Shown piece by piece: positions 1-5,154 of a stretch of 5,154 bases of DNA (its first letter is position 1; each line of letters starts with the position of its first letter). The DNA comes from PWND01 sp964601515 (GTDB lineage: Bacteria > Bacteroidota > Bacteroidia > Bacteroidales > UBA7960), in contig CAZRNU010000186.1 of the NCBI GenBank assembly GCA_964601515.1, forward strand, positions 1 to 5,154. The letters are read 5' to 3'. The position numbers were made by a program, and so were the translations under genes. The notes beneath the pieces were generated by a model. It was not told the origin of the DNA. It made no database searches and worked only from the letters and a program-made list of their open reading frames with translations.

Positions 1-211
1 ATCCGGCTGGTGTTGGCAAGTGCATGTGCACATGTGGGTCTATCCCTCCCGGTAATACATATTTATTATCTGCGTCAATTATTTTAACATTCCCACTCGA
101 TAAAACAATGTTATTAGATATTTCTTTAATAATTCCATTGCAAATCAGAATGTCAGAAATAAATGATTTTTCTGAGGTAATTATTTTGCCATTTTTGATG
201 AGAATTTTCAT
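1..211 (-). CDS. hydA: Dihydropyrimidinase / D-hydantoinase family amidohydrolase, N-terminal 70 residues (3' end off the window)
   Basis: This family hydrolyses cyclic amide rings (dihydropyrimidines, hydantoins) in the cytoplasm with a binuclear metal centre. The visible 70 residues begin MKILIKNGKIIT, the small beta-sandwich strand of amidohydrolases. At 54-66 they reach PGGIDPHVHMHLP, the signature of the first barrel strand, whose H60 and H62 are the HxH metal ligands. The following TPAG also fits hydantoinases. The carbamylated lysine, the later histidines and the aspartate lie outside the window, so dihydropyrimidinase, hydantoinase and the HyuA of purine-degradation clusters cannot be told apart. 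The start ATG lies 11 nt after the stop of the upstream gene, which implies co-transcription; there is no clear Shine-Dalgarno sequence. SsnA, encoded about 3.4 kb upstream on the same strand, favours a role in purine/urate breakdown (inference). Family call is confident; exact substrate is not. Confidence 0.9.
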   Translation of the reverse strand, partial: MKILIKNGKIITSEKSFISDILICNGIIKEISNNIVLSSGNVKIIDADNKYVLPGGIDPHVHMHLPTPAG

Positions 212-222
212 AATTAACTTTG

Positions 223-861
223 TCAATTATTATATATGTCCAATTCCCAGATGTTTGGATCTTTCTCTTTAAAGCCAAGCCTTTTTAAGTATTTAATATG
301 TTGCTTGTTTTTGCTTTCTGCAATAATTTTAGTAAAACCTTTTTCAATAAACTTTTCCTGAAGAATTTGATAAACAAATTTACCATTTTTAAAATCTCTG
401 TACTCCGGTAAAACGTAGTCTATCCCGACTTTTAATATATCATCATCTTCTCTTCTGGCAAGAAATAATCCGGCTACAGCCATATCACGAAGAATAAAGA
501 AGCTCACTGTGTTTACTTCGGGTTTATATCTAAATCCGGGAAAGAATTTTTGTATATCTCTGTCATAAAACTGCACAAACCTTAATAGATATCTGTTGTC
601 GCTTCTCACTTCAAGTGTTTCAAATACCTCTTTTTTAGAAAAAATTTTATAGAGGTAATAAATGTCTACTGAAACAACAAAAGTATTTAGCAGTCCAATT
701 GGCAAAGCACCAATAAGATATCCATAAGTTGCAAAAGTAGAAGCGCCAATAAGGTTAATTATTCTGAATTTCACTATCGAACTCATAGTCATAGAGATCG
801 CTATAATTACTGAGGCGCAATAACCGATAATTTCAAGAATGCCCATTTCAACAGTATTCAT
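223..861 (-). CDS. YgjV-like membrane domain fused to a C-terminal GNAT-like acetyltransferase domain
   Basis: This 212-residue protein has two parts. Residues about 8-74 form three hydrophobic segments (roughly 8-30, 34-53 and 55-74) with the IIGYCAS and INLIGASTF pattern of the YgjV/PnuC-like small inner-membrane family. Residues about 85-212 look like a GNAT fold: VGIDYVLPEYRD (145-156) sits where the acetyl-CoA-binding motif A lies, although the Q/R-x-x-G-x-G/A loop is degenerate (RDFKNGK). HIKYLKRLGF (188-197) matches the usual C-terminal 'lYeklGF' motif. The linker RFVQFYDRDIQKFFPGF resembles what I recall from Bacteroidota proteins annotated as YgjV family. The protein is probably an inner-membrane-anchored acetyltransferase; its substrate is unknown and activity is unproven given the weak P-loop. 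It heads a likely operon with the hydantoinase gene. A second ATG at codon 6 is an alternative start. Confidence 0.82.
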   Translation of the reverse strand: MNTVEMGILEIIGYCASVIIAISMTMSSIVKFRIINLIGASTFATYGYLIGALPIGLLNTFVVSVDIYYLYKIFSKKEVFETLEVRSDNRYLLRFVQFYDRDIQKFFPGFRYKPEVNTVSFFILRDMAVAGLFLARREDDDILKVGIDYVLPEYRDFKNGKFVYQILQEKFIEKGFTKIIAESKNKQHIKYLKRLGFKEKDPNIWELDIYNN

Positions 862-872
862 TAATTTGAGTG

Positions 873-880
873 CAAAGATG
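873..880 (-). promoter_or_regulatory. Possible -7 element (CATCTTTG) for the YgjV/GNAT-hydantoinase unit
   Basis: Read on the minus strand, the 90-nt divergent spacer contains CATCTTTG followed by GCAC, one mismatch from the Bacteroidota -7 consensus TAnnTTTG. It would give a very short leader before the ATG at 861. No TTG is found at the usual distance upstream. An alternative with a full consensus match, TAGTTTTG, lies at 926-933 on the same strand and would give a longer leader, but it also lacks a -33 partner. For the plus-strand gene at 952 the best -7 candidate is TAATTTTA at 914-921, which is weak. Confidence 0.3.
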
Positions 881-951
881 GTGATTTTTTACAACCTTTT
901 CATTCAGATTTTGTAATTTTACTAGCAAAACTAACCTAAGATAGAATTATT

Positions 952-1974
952 ATGAAGAGATTATTCTTTTTGTTTTTGACAGCTGCATTAATTTCAGCTT
1001 CTTGTACCCGAAATGTGTACGTGCCTGTTCAGAGACCGGCAGCAGTGTTTGTAGGTCAACATATTAATAAAGTGGCGATTGTAAACAGATCTATCCCTGA
1101 AAGTAAGGATGCGGCTATGGTTACCGGAGTTTTAACCGGTAGTTTGCCTGCTCTTAATAAAGAAGCATCTCAGAGAGCTATTGAGGGTTTGTTTAGAAAT
1201 CTTCAGGAAAATTACAGATATGAAGTTGTAAGAACTACTGAAGAATATACTACCCCATCATTATGGGGAGATTGGCCACCTCATATGCAATGGACTGAAG
1301 TAGAAAGATTGTGTAAAAAATATAATGTTGATGCACTAATACTATTAGAAGCATTTGATTCAAATTTTTTAGTGACCAATGGCGCCAGAGATGTTAAGAA
1401 AAAGGATTCACAAGGCAAAGAGTTTTTAGCTAAAGAGTTTTATGTGGAAGGCGTTGCAACAGTGAAATTAGGATTCAGAATGTATGATCCTGTCAGAAAG
1501 GAAATTACAGATGAGTATATGTTTAATCATGTGAATAGATGGGAACGCACAGGTACAGCTTTGCAACTTATTATAGGGTCGTTGATTGAAAATCGACAAG
1601 CTGTAAATGAAACTGCTTATGCGTCCGGAAGTGTATATGCAACAAGGATTAGTCCGAATTGGATTAGAGTAACGAGAGAGTTTTATACAAAGGGTAGGGG
1701 TAATTCAGATTTTAAAATTGGCGTAAGAAGAGCCACTGTTAACGACTGGAAAGGAGCTATGGAAGCTTGGCAAAAGTCTGTTAAATCTAGCAAAAGAAAA
1801 ACAGCAGGACGATCAGCGTTTAATCTTGCCCTGATGTACGAGATTTTGGGCGACCTTGAAACAGCTAAAATGTGGGCTCAAAAAGCGTATGTTGACTATG
1901 GAATTAAAAAGGGTAGGAGCTATGCCGGGGTTCTTCAAAGAAGAATAAGAGACGCTGAATTACTGGATCAATAG
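952..1974 (+). CDS. Lipoprotein of unknown function with C-terminal TPR-like helices (possibly DUF6340 family)
   Basis: The 340-residue product starts with a lipoprotein signal peptide: MKR, then a hydrophobic core, then SASC with the lipidated cysteine at C18. The lipobox is slightly atypical, with Ser at -3. Residues about 35-48 (GQHINKVAIVNRSI) open an alpha/beta domain that continues with a helix (about 71-88) and the strand VDALILLEAFD (127-137). A strand-rich section follows (160-245). The C-terminus is helical: NDWKGAMEAWQKSV (264-277) and GRSAFNLALMYEILGDLETA (286-305) have the spacing of tetratricopeptide repeats. The 'AIVNRS...' opening and TPR tail resemble Bacteroidota lipoproteins I recall as DUF6340, which is a tentative match. 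It is likely anchored facing the periplasm or cell surface. It is transcribed divergently from the YgjV/GNAT gene and ends 4 nt from the stop of the convergent gene, with no visible terminator between them. No catalytic motif was recognised. Confidence 0.88.
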   Translation: MKRLFFLFLTAALISASCTRNVYVPVQRPAAVFVGQHINKVAIVNRSIPESKDAAMVTGVLTGSLPALNKEASQRAIEGLFRNLQENYRYEVVRTTEEYTTPSLWGDWPPHMQWTEVERLCKKYNVDALILLEAFDSNFLVTNGARDVKKKDSQGKEFLAKEFYVEGVATVKLGFRMYDPVRKEITDEYMFNHVNRWERTGTALQLIIGSLIENRQAVNETAYASGSVYATRISPNWIRVTREFYTKGRGNSDFKIGVRRATVNDWKGAMEAWQKSVKSSKRKTAGRSAFNLALMYEILGDLETAKMWAQKAYVDYGIKKGRSYAGVLQRRIRDAELLDQ

Positions 1975-1978
1975 TTTT

Positions 1979-3235
1979 TTATTTATTATCAAACCAGTTA
2001 TATCTTAGTCCTGCAAAACCAACGAAGCCTTCATCCAAAGGTCGGCCTAAGACGTACCCCTTAGATTTCCAGCCTGCCTGAACTAATAGGTCAAATTTAC
2101 TTGAAAGTCTAAGTGCCATTGTAGTATTTGCAGTAAATCCACTGCCATATATTTCTTGTTTCCAGGCCTCTATATTTACATCGGTTTTGAAACGCGGAAA
2201 ATCCAATATGTTATATGCTGTTATTCCTATTCCGTTGTTTTCTAATGGAAAACCATATTTCAAATAAACAGAATAAAGGTTTTTGTTAAGTTTTATATAA
2301 TTATTCAAGTATAATTCAGCTCCCAATACTGATGTGTTGAAATAAGTTGCATAAACCCAACCGTTAGAATTATCTCCAAGTATGTATTTTGGTTCTCGAC
2401 CGTTAAGTTCCCCGGCAGCAATAGCTTTGGCGCCTCTGTAAAAGTTAAGGTCAACAAGGTTCCACGCTAATCCAATAATTCCCAACTGATGATAAAAGCT
2501 TACAAACTCAGGGTTTATTGAGCCGTCATTCATAAAAAACTCATTTCCTCCCATTTCCCAAACAAATTTCGCAAAGCAGGCAGCATCACCAAAGCACATA
2601 GGGTCTCCATTTTCATCAATCCAAGAAGCAGGGTCATCAATATCAAACCTAAGCAAAAGAGAATAAGTTGGCCATATCAATCTGTTGAAAAAACCGGTAA
2701 AAAGTTCATCGTTATAAAGACCGTCGTATTTATGAAAATCATTCAAGACATCTCTGGATATCATCGTATTTGCCTCAATGCCTCCAATAATTATCAAAGT
2801 TTCATCTTCAAGAGTAACATTGTCCGGTAGCTCAAATCTGCCAAAAGCAACAGGAAAAGATACTTTCTCAATATGGAAATCACCGCCTATCTGCAAAGCC
2901 CTTAGCTTATGGCCAAACTCGTGGGGCCACAAGGTTGACGACCATGTAGTAGCAAAAGACCATACAAATCCTGTTATGCTATAAACAGTTTTGTTTTTTA
3001 TTTTTGGACCAATACCCCTGTAAAATCCATCCATTAGCATCTTCGCCGCAGTTCTGCCATTTTCACTAGAATTTAACATGTCATATTTTGGGGAATATAA
3101 TAATGTGTAATCTCTGTGAAAGAGCAAGATTGTAGTTTTGGTTGAGTCGTTTTCGGCAAAAACAGGCTCAAAAACCATGATTGCAAATAAGGCAAACAAC
3201 AGAATTACGTTTTTGAATAGAGAGTTTTGTTTCAT
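1979..3235 (-). CDS. Exported HEFGH-motif putative metalloprotease, site-2-protease-like context, beta-rich C-terminus
   Basis: This 418-residue protein begins with a cleavable-looking signal peptide (K2/K8, hydrophobic 9-22, PVFA before E28). Residues 84-103 form a moderately hydrophobic segment ending in WPHEFGHKLRALQIGG (103-118). HEFGH (105-109) is a zincin motif, and the spacing to G117, E123, S126 and FGRF recalls M50/RseP-type proteases. GGIEAN (151-156) sits where M50 enzymes have their 'GGP/AGPxxN' loop. GLAWNLVDLNFYRG (255-268) could supply a third zinc ligand (D262), as M50 enzymes do with their N...LDG motif; E154 is a gluzincin-like alternative. C214 and C220 are the only cysteines and may pair. 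Residues about 297-418 look like alternating beta strands ending in the aromatic-rich FVGFAGLRYNWF, suggestive of a barrel or beta domain. No known gene name was recognised, and protease activity is inferred. The promoter is unclear: AAAATTTG at about 3267-3274 is a poor -7 candidate. The gene faces the repeat-filled spacer and looks monocistronic. Confidence 0.85.
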   Translation of the reverse strand: MKQNSLFKNVILLFALFAIMVFEPVFAENDSTKTTILLFHRDYTLLYSPKYDMLNSSENGRTAAKMLMDGFYRGIGPKIKNKTVYSITGFVWSFATTWSSTLWPHEFGHKLRALQIGGDFHIEKVSFPVAFGRFELPDNVTLEDETLIIIGGIEANTMISRDVLNDFHKYDGLYNDELFTGFFNRLIWPTYSLLLRFDIDDPASWIDENGDPMCFGDAACFAKFVWEMGGNEFFMNDGSINPEFVSFYHQLGIIGLAWNLVDLNFYRGAKAIAAGELNGREPKYILGDNSNGWVYATYFNTSVLGAELYLNNYIKLNKNLYSVYLKYGFPLENNGIGITAYNILDFPRFKTDVNIEAWKQEIYGSGFTANTTMALRLSSKFDLLVQAGWKSKGYVLGRPLDEGFVGFAGLRYNWFDNK

Positions 3236-3349
3236 GTTTCTTTCTGAGATGTTTTTTTGAATTGCAAATTTTTGCGAAATTAATAATTACTACGAAAATA
3301 GTGATTGAAGAAATGAGATTATAATTAACTTCTAGTCACGCTCATCCAC

Positions 3350-3387
3350 GGGATCTCTCACTCCGCTTTGCTCCGTTCGAGATGACG
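3350..3387 (-). repeat. Repeat unit C (inverted copy, left end of the element)
   Basis: On the minus strand this reads CGTCATCTCGAACGGAGC, then an AAAGC spacer, then GGAGTGAGAGATCCC. It is the same pattern as the unit at 3535-3563 but in the opposite orientation and with a longer centre. Confidence 0.65.
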
Positions 3388-3400
3388 TGCGGGAATGACT

Positions 3401-3453
3401 GGTAATAAGGGACATCAAGGCAGGCTGCGCCTGCCCTGATGTCCCTTGTTACC
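3401..3453. repeat. Very strong hairpin: 25-bp arms around a 3-nt loop
   Basis: Positions 3401-3425 pair with 3429-3453 around the loop TGC (3426-3428). The pairing has one T-G wobble and one A-C mismatch. The inner arm is GGGACATCAAGGCAGGC. On the plus strand the stem is followed directly by CTTTTTTAAAA (T-run 3454-3459), which looks like an intrinsic terminator, but both neighbouring genes are on the minus strand, where no T-run follows the stem. An outer 10-bp pair, AATGACTGGT (3394-3403) with ACCAGTCATT (3466-3475), encloses it and competes for GGT at 3401-3403. It may fold in the ssnA 3' RNA and protect or trim it (inference). Confidence 0.8.
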
Positions 3454-3469
3454 TTTTTTAAAAGCACCA

Positions 3470-3491
3470 GTCATTTCGAGCGTCAGCGAGA
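3470..3491 (+). repeat. Repeat unit A (direct copy, middle of the element)
   Basis: It reads GTCATTTCGAGCGTCAGCGA and then GA, and matches the unit at 3536 over GTCA--TCGAGCGT-AGCGAGA. The sequence downstream (ATGATGTAGCAGCGAAGCTT) shows no match to the third unit. Confidence 0.6.
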
Positions 3492-3534
3492 CCATGATGT
3501 AGCAGCGAAGCTTAATCCCGTTGTTCATCCTTTC

Positions 3535-3563
3535 CGTCACCTCGAGCGTAAGCGAGAGGTCCC
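3535..3563 (+). repeat. Repeat unit B (direct copy, right end of the element)
   Basis: It reads CGTCACCTCGAGCG, then TAAGCGAGAGGTCCC. It can fold as a short hairpin (CTC, then GC, closing a GTAA loop). It lies just downstream of the ssnA stop codon. Confidence 0.6.
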
Positions 3564-3577
3564 GATGGTTCCCCCTT

Positions 3578-4849
3578 TTACAGCCTTCCCCACAACCTCC
3601 TCCCTTGCTTCTGAGCTTCAGACATTATGGAATTTTCATCTACTGTTAAAACAACTCTGTCTTTAACGATTAATTTACCGTTTGAGATTACATCATTTAC
3701 ATGATTAGAATTAATTCCAAAGACAAAATGCCCCAAAAAGTTATTTTGGTTTATATCGGTTGCGGTTTTATAATCAAGAATTACCAGGTTATTATCACCA
3801 TTGCCCTTAAATTCATTGCTGTTTAGGTAATTATGAGCATTCCTGAATCTTTGGTATGATGATGGATAGTCAATATTATCATGCCTTTGTCCAACAAAGA
3901 AAGCAGCTTTTGCACTTTGCAGCATGTCGCTGTGCATGCCGTCGGTTCCAAGCATAATTTTTTCCCCAAGACCTTTACCGGAAAAGTAACCCACATTATT
4001 GTTCAGGTTGCTTTCCATATTTTCAGCTACCCAGCAGTTAGATTTTTTAATAAACTCTCTTTCCAGGGCATCAAGGTGAAGGCAATGAACCAGGATAGTT
4101 TTTGGTAAACTCAAAACCCCGGCTTCCAGGAATCGTTCACCAACCCTTTTGCCATATTTTTTCAAAGTGTAGGTTTGGTCGTATAAATCTTCTGCAGCGT
4201 GTACATGCAGGCCGGAGTCGTATTTTCTTGCCAGTTCGACCGCTTTTTTCAAAGTGTCGTCACCCACCGTAAAAGATGCGTGCAAGCCCACTAGACCTTG
4301 CCTTTTCTTAAGATAATCTTCAGTTTCATCCAATCCTTGCTGAGCTTTGTCGAGTCCGTCACGGTCAGTTATCTCGTAGCAAAGTAGATGATTAACGCCC
4401 ACTTTATCAAAAGCATCAGCAATTACATTCAGAGAGCCTTTTATAAAATTAGGAGAAGCATGATGGTCAATTGCAAATGTTGCACCCGCTTTTGCACATG
4501 CTATTGCAGTGGCATAAGCGCTGTATTTAATCATTTCTTTATCGAGACATTTATCAATATTCCACCAAATATATTGCAGAATTTCGTGGAAATTTTCAGG
4601 AGACTTCTTTGGAGCCGGCATTCCCTTTGCAAGTGCAGAATAAACATGATGATGACCAACTACAAATGATTTGGTAACGATTTTGCCATTACAATCAATG
4701 GTTTGCTTTATTTTGCTTTGCTCAACTTTTTCTGAATTTTCAACAAATCTTATTTTCCCATCAATTCCTTCTTCAACAATTATATTTGTGTTTTTAAATT
4801 CAAGAGTTTGCCAATCAACAAATGTGGCGTTTTTTAATAGTAGTCCCAT
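3578..4849 (-). CDS. ssnA: SsnA-family metal-dependent aminohydrolase (purine-degradation cluster)
   Basis: This 423-residue cytoplasmic amidohydrolase is close in length to E. coli SsnA (about 440). Metal and catalytic positions of the cytosine-deaminase-like subtype are all present: H66/H68 in GHHHVYSALAKGM, H217 and E220 in HVHAAEDLYDQ, H255 in LVHCLHLD, and D303 in LGTDGMHSDM. The segments WWNIDKCLD, IDHHASP with GSL, and YEITDRDG are typical of SsnA. The usual PG before the HxH strand is replaced by KS, a small oddity. SsnA belongs with hydA/hyuA, ygfK, ygeW/X/Y and xdhD in anaerobic purine/urate degradation; its exact substrate is uncertain. I chose the ATG at 4849 (MGLLLKNATF) over an in-frame ATG at 4987. 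The extra 46 residues are lysine/glutamate-rich repeat translation, and a strong promoter lies between the two ATGs. The gene appears monocistronic, with a repeat element immediately downstream. Confidence 0.93.
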   Translation of the reverse strand: MGLLLKNATFVDWQTLEFKNTNIIVEEGIDGKIRFVENSEKVEQSKIKQTIDCNGKIVTKSFVVGHHHVYSALAKGMPAPKKSPENFHEILQYIWWNIDKCLDKEMIKYSAYATAIACAKAGATFAIDHHASPNFIKGSLNVIADAFDKVGVNHLLCYEITDRDGLDKAQQGLDETEDYLKKRQGLVGLHASFTVGDDTLKKAVELARKYDSGLHVHAAEDLYDQTYTLKKYGKRVGERFLEAGVLSLPKTILVHCLHLDALEREFIKKSNCWVAENMESNLNNNVGYFSGKGLGEKIMLGTDGMHSDMLQSAKAAFFVGQRHDNIDYPSSYQRFRNAHNYLNSNEFKGNGDNNLVILDYKTATDINQNNFLGHFVFGINSNHVNDVISNGKLIVKDRVVLTVDENSIMSEAQKQGRRLWGRL

Positions 4850-4869
4850 ATTTTTGATTTTTGTTAAAG

Positions 4870-4899
4870 CAAAGATAAATAATTCATCCTTAACCTCAA
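4870..4899 (-). promoter_or_regulatory. Bacteroidota-type promoter of ssnA (TTG, 19 bp, TATCTTTG)
   Basis: On the minus strand, TATCTTTG (4877 to 4870) is an exact match to the -7 consensus TAnnTTTG, and TTG (4899 to 4897) lies exactly 19 nt upstream as a -33 element. Transcription would begin near 4863-4866, leaving an A-rich leader of roughly 15 nt without a Shine-Dalgarno sequence before the ATG at 4849. This placement decides the ssnA start. Confidence 0.75.
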
Positions 4900-4925
4900 T
4901 CTCAGTCTTAATCTTAACCTCAACC
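4890..4925. repeat. Degenerate hexanucleotide tandem repeat (six units, consensus TYARYC)
   Basis: Six consecutive hexamers on the plus strand read TTAACC, TCAATC, TCAGTC, TTAATC, TTAACC and TCAACC. All six fit TYARYC. The repeat lies upstream of ssnA, and its second unit contains the -33 TTG of the ssnA promoter (minus strand). In the upstream-extended ssnA reading frame it would encode alternating charged and hydrophobic residues (EVEVKIKTEIEV), which looks like an artefact rather than protein. Confidence 0.8.
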
Positions 4926-4953
4926 TCTTTCGAACTTTTCCTCAAAAACCTTG

Positions 4954-4967
4954 TTATAACGTTATAA
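4954..4967. promoter_or_regulatory. 14-bp perfect palindrome, possible operator
   Basis: TTATAACGTTATAA is its own reverse complement. It lies 34 nt before the start codon of the lipoprotein gene at 5002 and about 55 nt upstream of the ssnA -33 element, so a dimeric regulator bound here could affect the lipoprotein gene or both. In AT-rich DNA such a palindrome can also arise by chance. Confidence 0.3.
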
Positions 4968-5001
4968 AATTCAATGATTAATAACATAAAATTTAGAAAT
5001 T

Positions 5002-5154
5002 ATGAAACGAGTAAAATATATTATTCCGATTGTTATTGCAGTGATTATTGCTTCCTGCGGAGGCAGTGAAGTAAAGAACCCTGCTGAGATTTCAGAAGCT
5101 CTTAATCCGGGTGAAAAGCCTGAAAATGCTTTGGTTAAGGCTATTGATGTTGAT
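5002..5154 (+). CDS. Lipoprotein, N-terminal 51 residues (3' end off the window)
   Basis: The ATG at 5002 opens a frame that stays open to the window edge. MKRVKYIIPIVIAVIIASCG is a clear lipoprotein signal peptide, with the lipobox IASC and lipidated cysteine at C19. The mature part begins GGSEVKNPAEISEALNPGEK and is acidic, with no recognisable domain in the residues available. It is divergent from ssnA, with 152 nt between start codons; an AT-rich leader and a 14-bp palindrome precede it. No convincing TAnnTTTG element was found for it. It is anchored in the inner or outer membrane after lipidation; function cannot be assigned from this fragment. Confidence 0.85.
   Translation, partial: MKRVKYIIPIVIAVIIASCGGSEVKNPAEISEALNPGEKPENALVKAIDVD

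Larger units (their letters stand above)
3346..3568. repeat. MITE-like composite repeat element with imperfect terminal inverted repeats
   Basis: This 223-nt segment is visibly GC-richer than the flanking DNA and contains no gene. Its ends are imperfect inverted repeats. The left end (3346-3387) begins CCACGGGATCTCTC and ends TTCGAGATGACG. The right end, read in reverse from 3568 to 3535, begins CCATCGGGACCTCTCG and ends CTCGAGGTGACG. The left copy carries about eight extra bases in the middle. Between the ends lie a third related unit and a long hairpin. No transposase gene and no clear target-site duplication are visible. Dispersed elements with this GTCAT-TCGAGCG-GCGAGA pattern are familiar from Bacteroidota and other genomes (memory, not searched). 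The right end stops 9 nt short of the ssnA stop codon. The rest of this gene-free stretch, 3236-3345, is AT-rich upstream sequence of the HEFGH gene with no strong signal. Confidence 0.7.

Noticed and set aside
23..34. Perfect palindrome CATGTGCACATG
   Set aside because: It is explained by the codons of the conserved HVHMH metal-binding motif of the hydantoinase.
24..272. Plus-strand open frame of 82 codons
   Set aside because: It is antisense to the hydantoinase start and the end of the YgjV/GNAT gene, both supported by protein motifs.
3401..3459. Intrinsic terminator of ssnA
   Set aside because: The T-run follows the stem on the plus strand only, whereas ssnA is transcribed on the minus strand.
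3346..3568. CRISPR array
   Set aside because: There are only three diverged units in mixed orientation with unequal spacing, and no cas genes.
3439..3666. Plus-strand 75-codon open frame
   Set aside because: It consists of the repeat element plus the antisense of the ssnA 3' end, with no protein-like features.
4388..4967. Plus-strand open frames of 93 and 98 codons
   Set aside because: They lie antisense to the well-conserved ssnA coding sequence, promoter and repeat, and show no recognisable domain.
4850..4987. 46-residue N-terminal extension of SsnA from the ATG at 4987
   Set aside because: It is translated from a hexamer repeat, contains a consensus promoter inside it, and the family's natural start (MGLLLKNATF) lies at 4849.

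Overview
This AT-rich window most likely comes from a member of the Bacteroidota. The evidence is a close match to the Bacteroidota promoter consensus (TTG, 19 bp, TATCTTTG) upstream of ssnA, A-rich leaders without Shine-Dalgarno sequences, two lipoprotein signal peptides, and a YgjV/GNAT fusion architecture I remember from this phylum. The species cannot be told from the sequence.

Layout. Positions 1-861 (minus strand) hold a likely two-gene transcription unit: a membrane-anchored YgjV/GNAT fusion protein, followed 11 nt later by the first 70 codons of a dihydropyrimidinase/hydantoinase (hydA/hyuA type) that runs off the left edge. A 90-nt divergent spacer leads to 952-1974 (plus), a lipoprotein of unknown function with C-terminal TPR-like helices. 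It converges, with only 4 nt between stop codons, on 1979-3235 (minus). That gene encodes an exported protein with an HEFGH zinc-protease motif in a context resembling site-2 (M50) proteases and a beta-rich C-terminus. A 342-nt gene-free stretch (3236-3577) holds an AT-rich leader and then a GC-richer, MITE-like palindromic repeat element with a very strong internal hairpin. Next comes 3578-4849 (minus), a confidently recognised SsnA-family aminohydrolase with its own promoter, which overlaps a degenerate hexanucleotide tandem repeat. Divergent from it, 5002-5154 (plus) is the start of another lipoprotein that runs off the right edge.

How the genes relate. SsnA and the hydantoinase are both metal-dependent amidohydrolases. 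They belong to the anaerobic purine/urate degradation gene set known from E. coli and gut anaerobes (ygeW, ygeX, ygeY, hydA/hyuA, ygfK, ssnA, xdhD). Their presence within about 3.4 kb on the same strand suggests the window is the edge of, or an island within, such a locus, with further members probably beyond the left edge. The genes between them have no obvious purine role. The least explained items are the HEFGH protein at 1979-3235 and the repeat element at 3346-3568.
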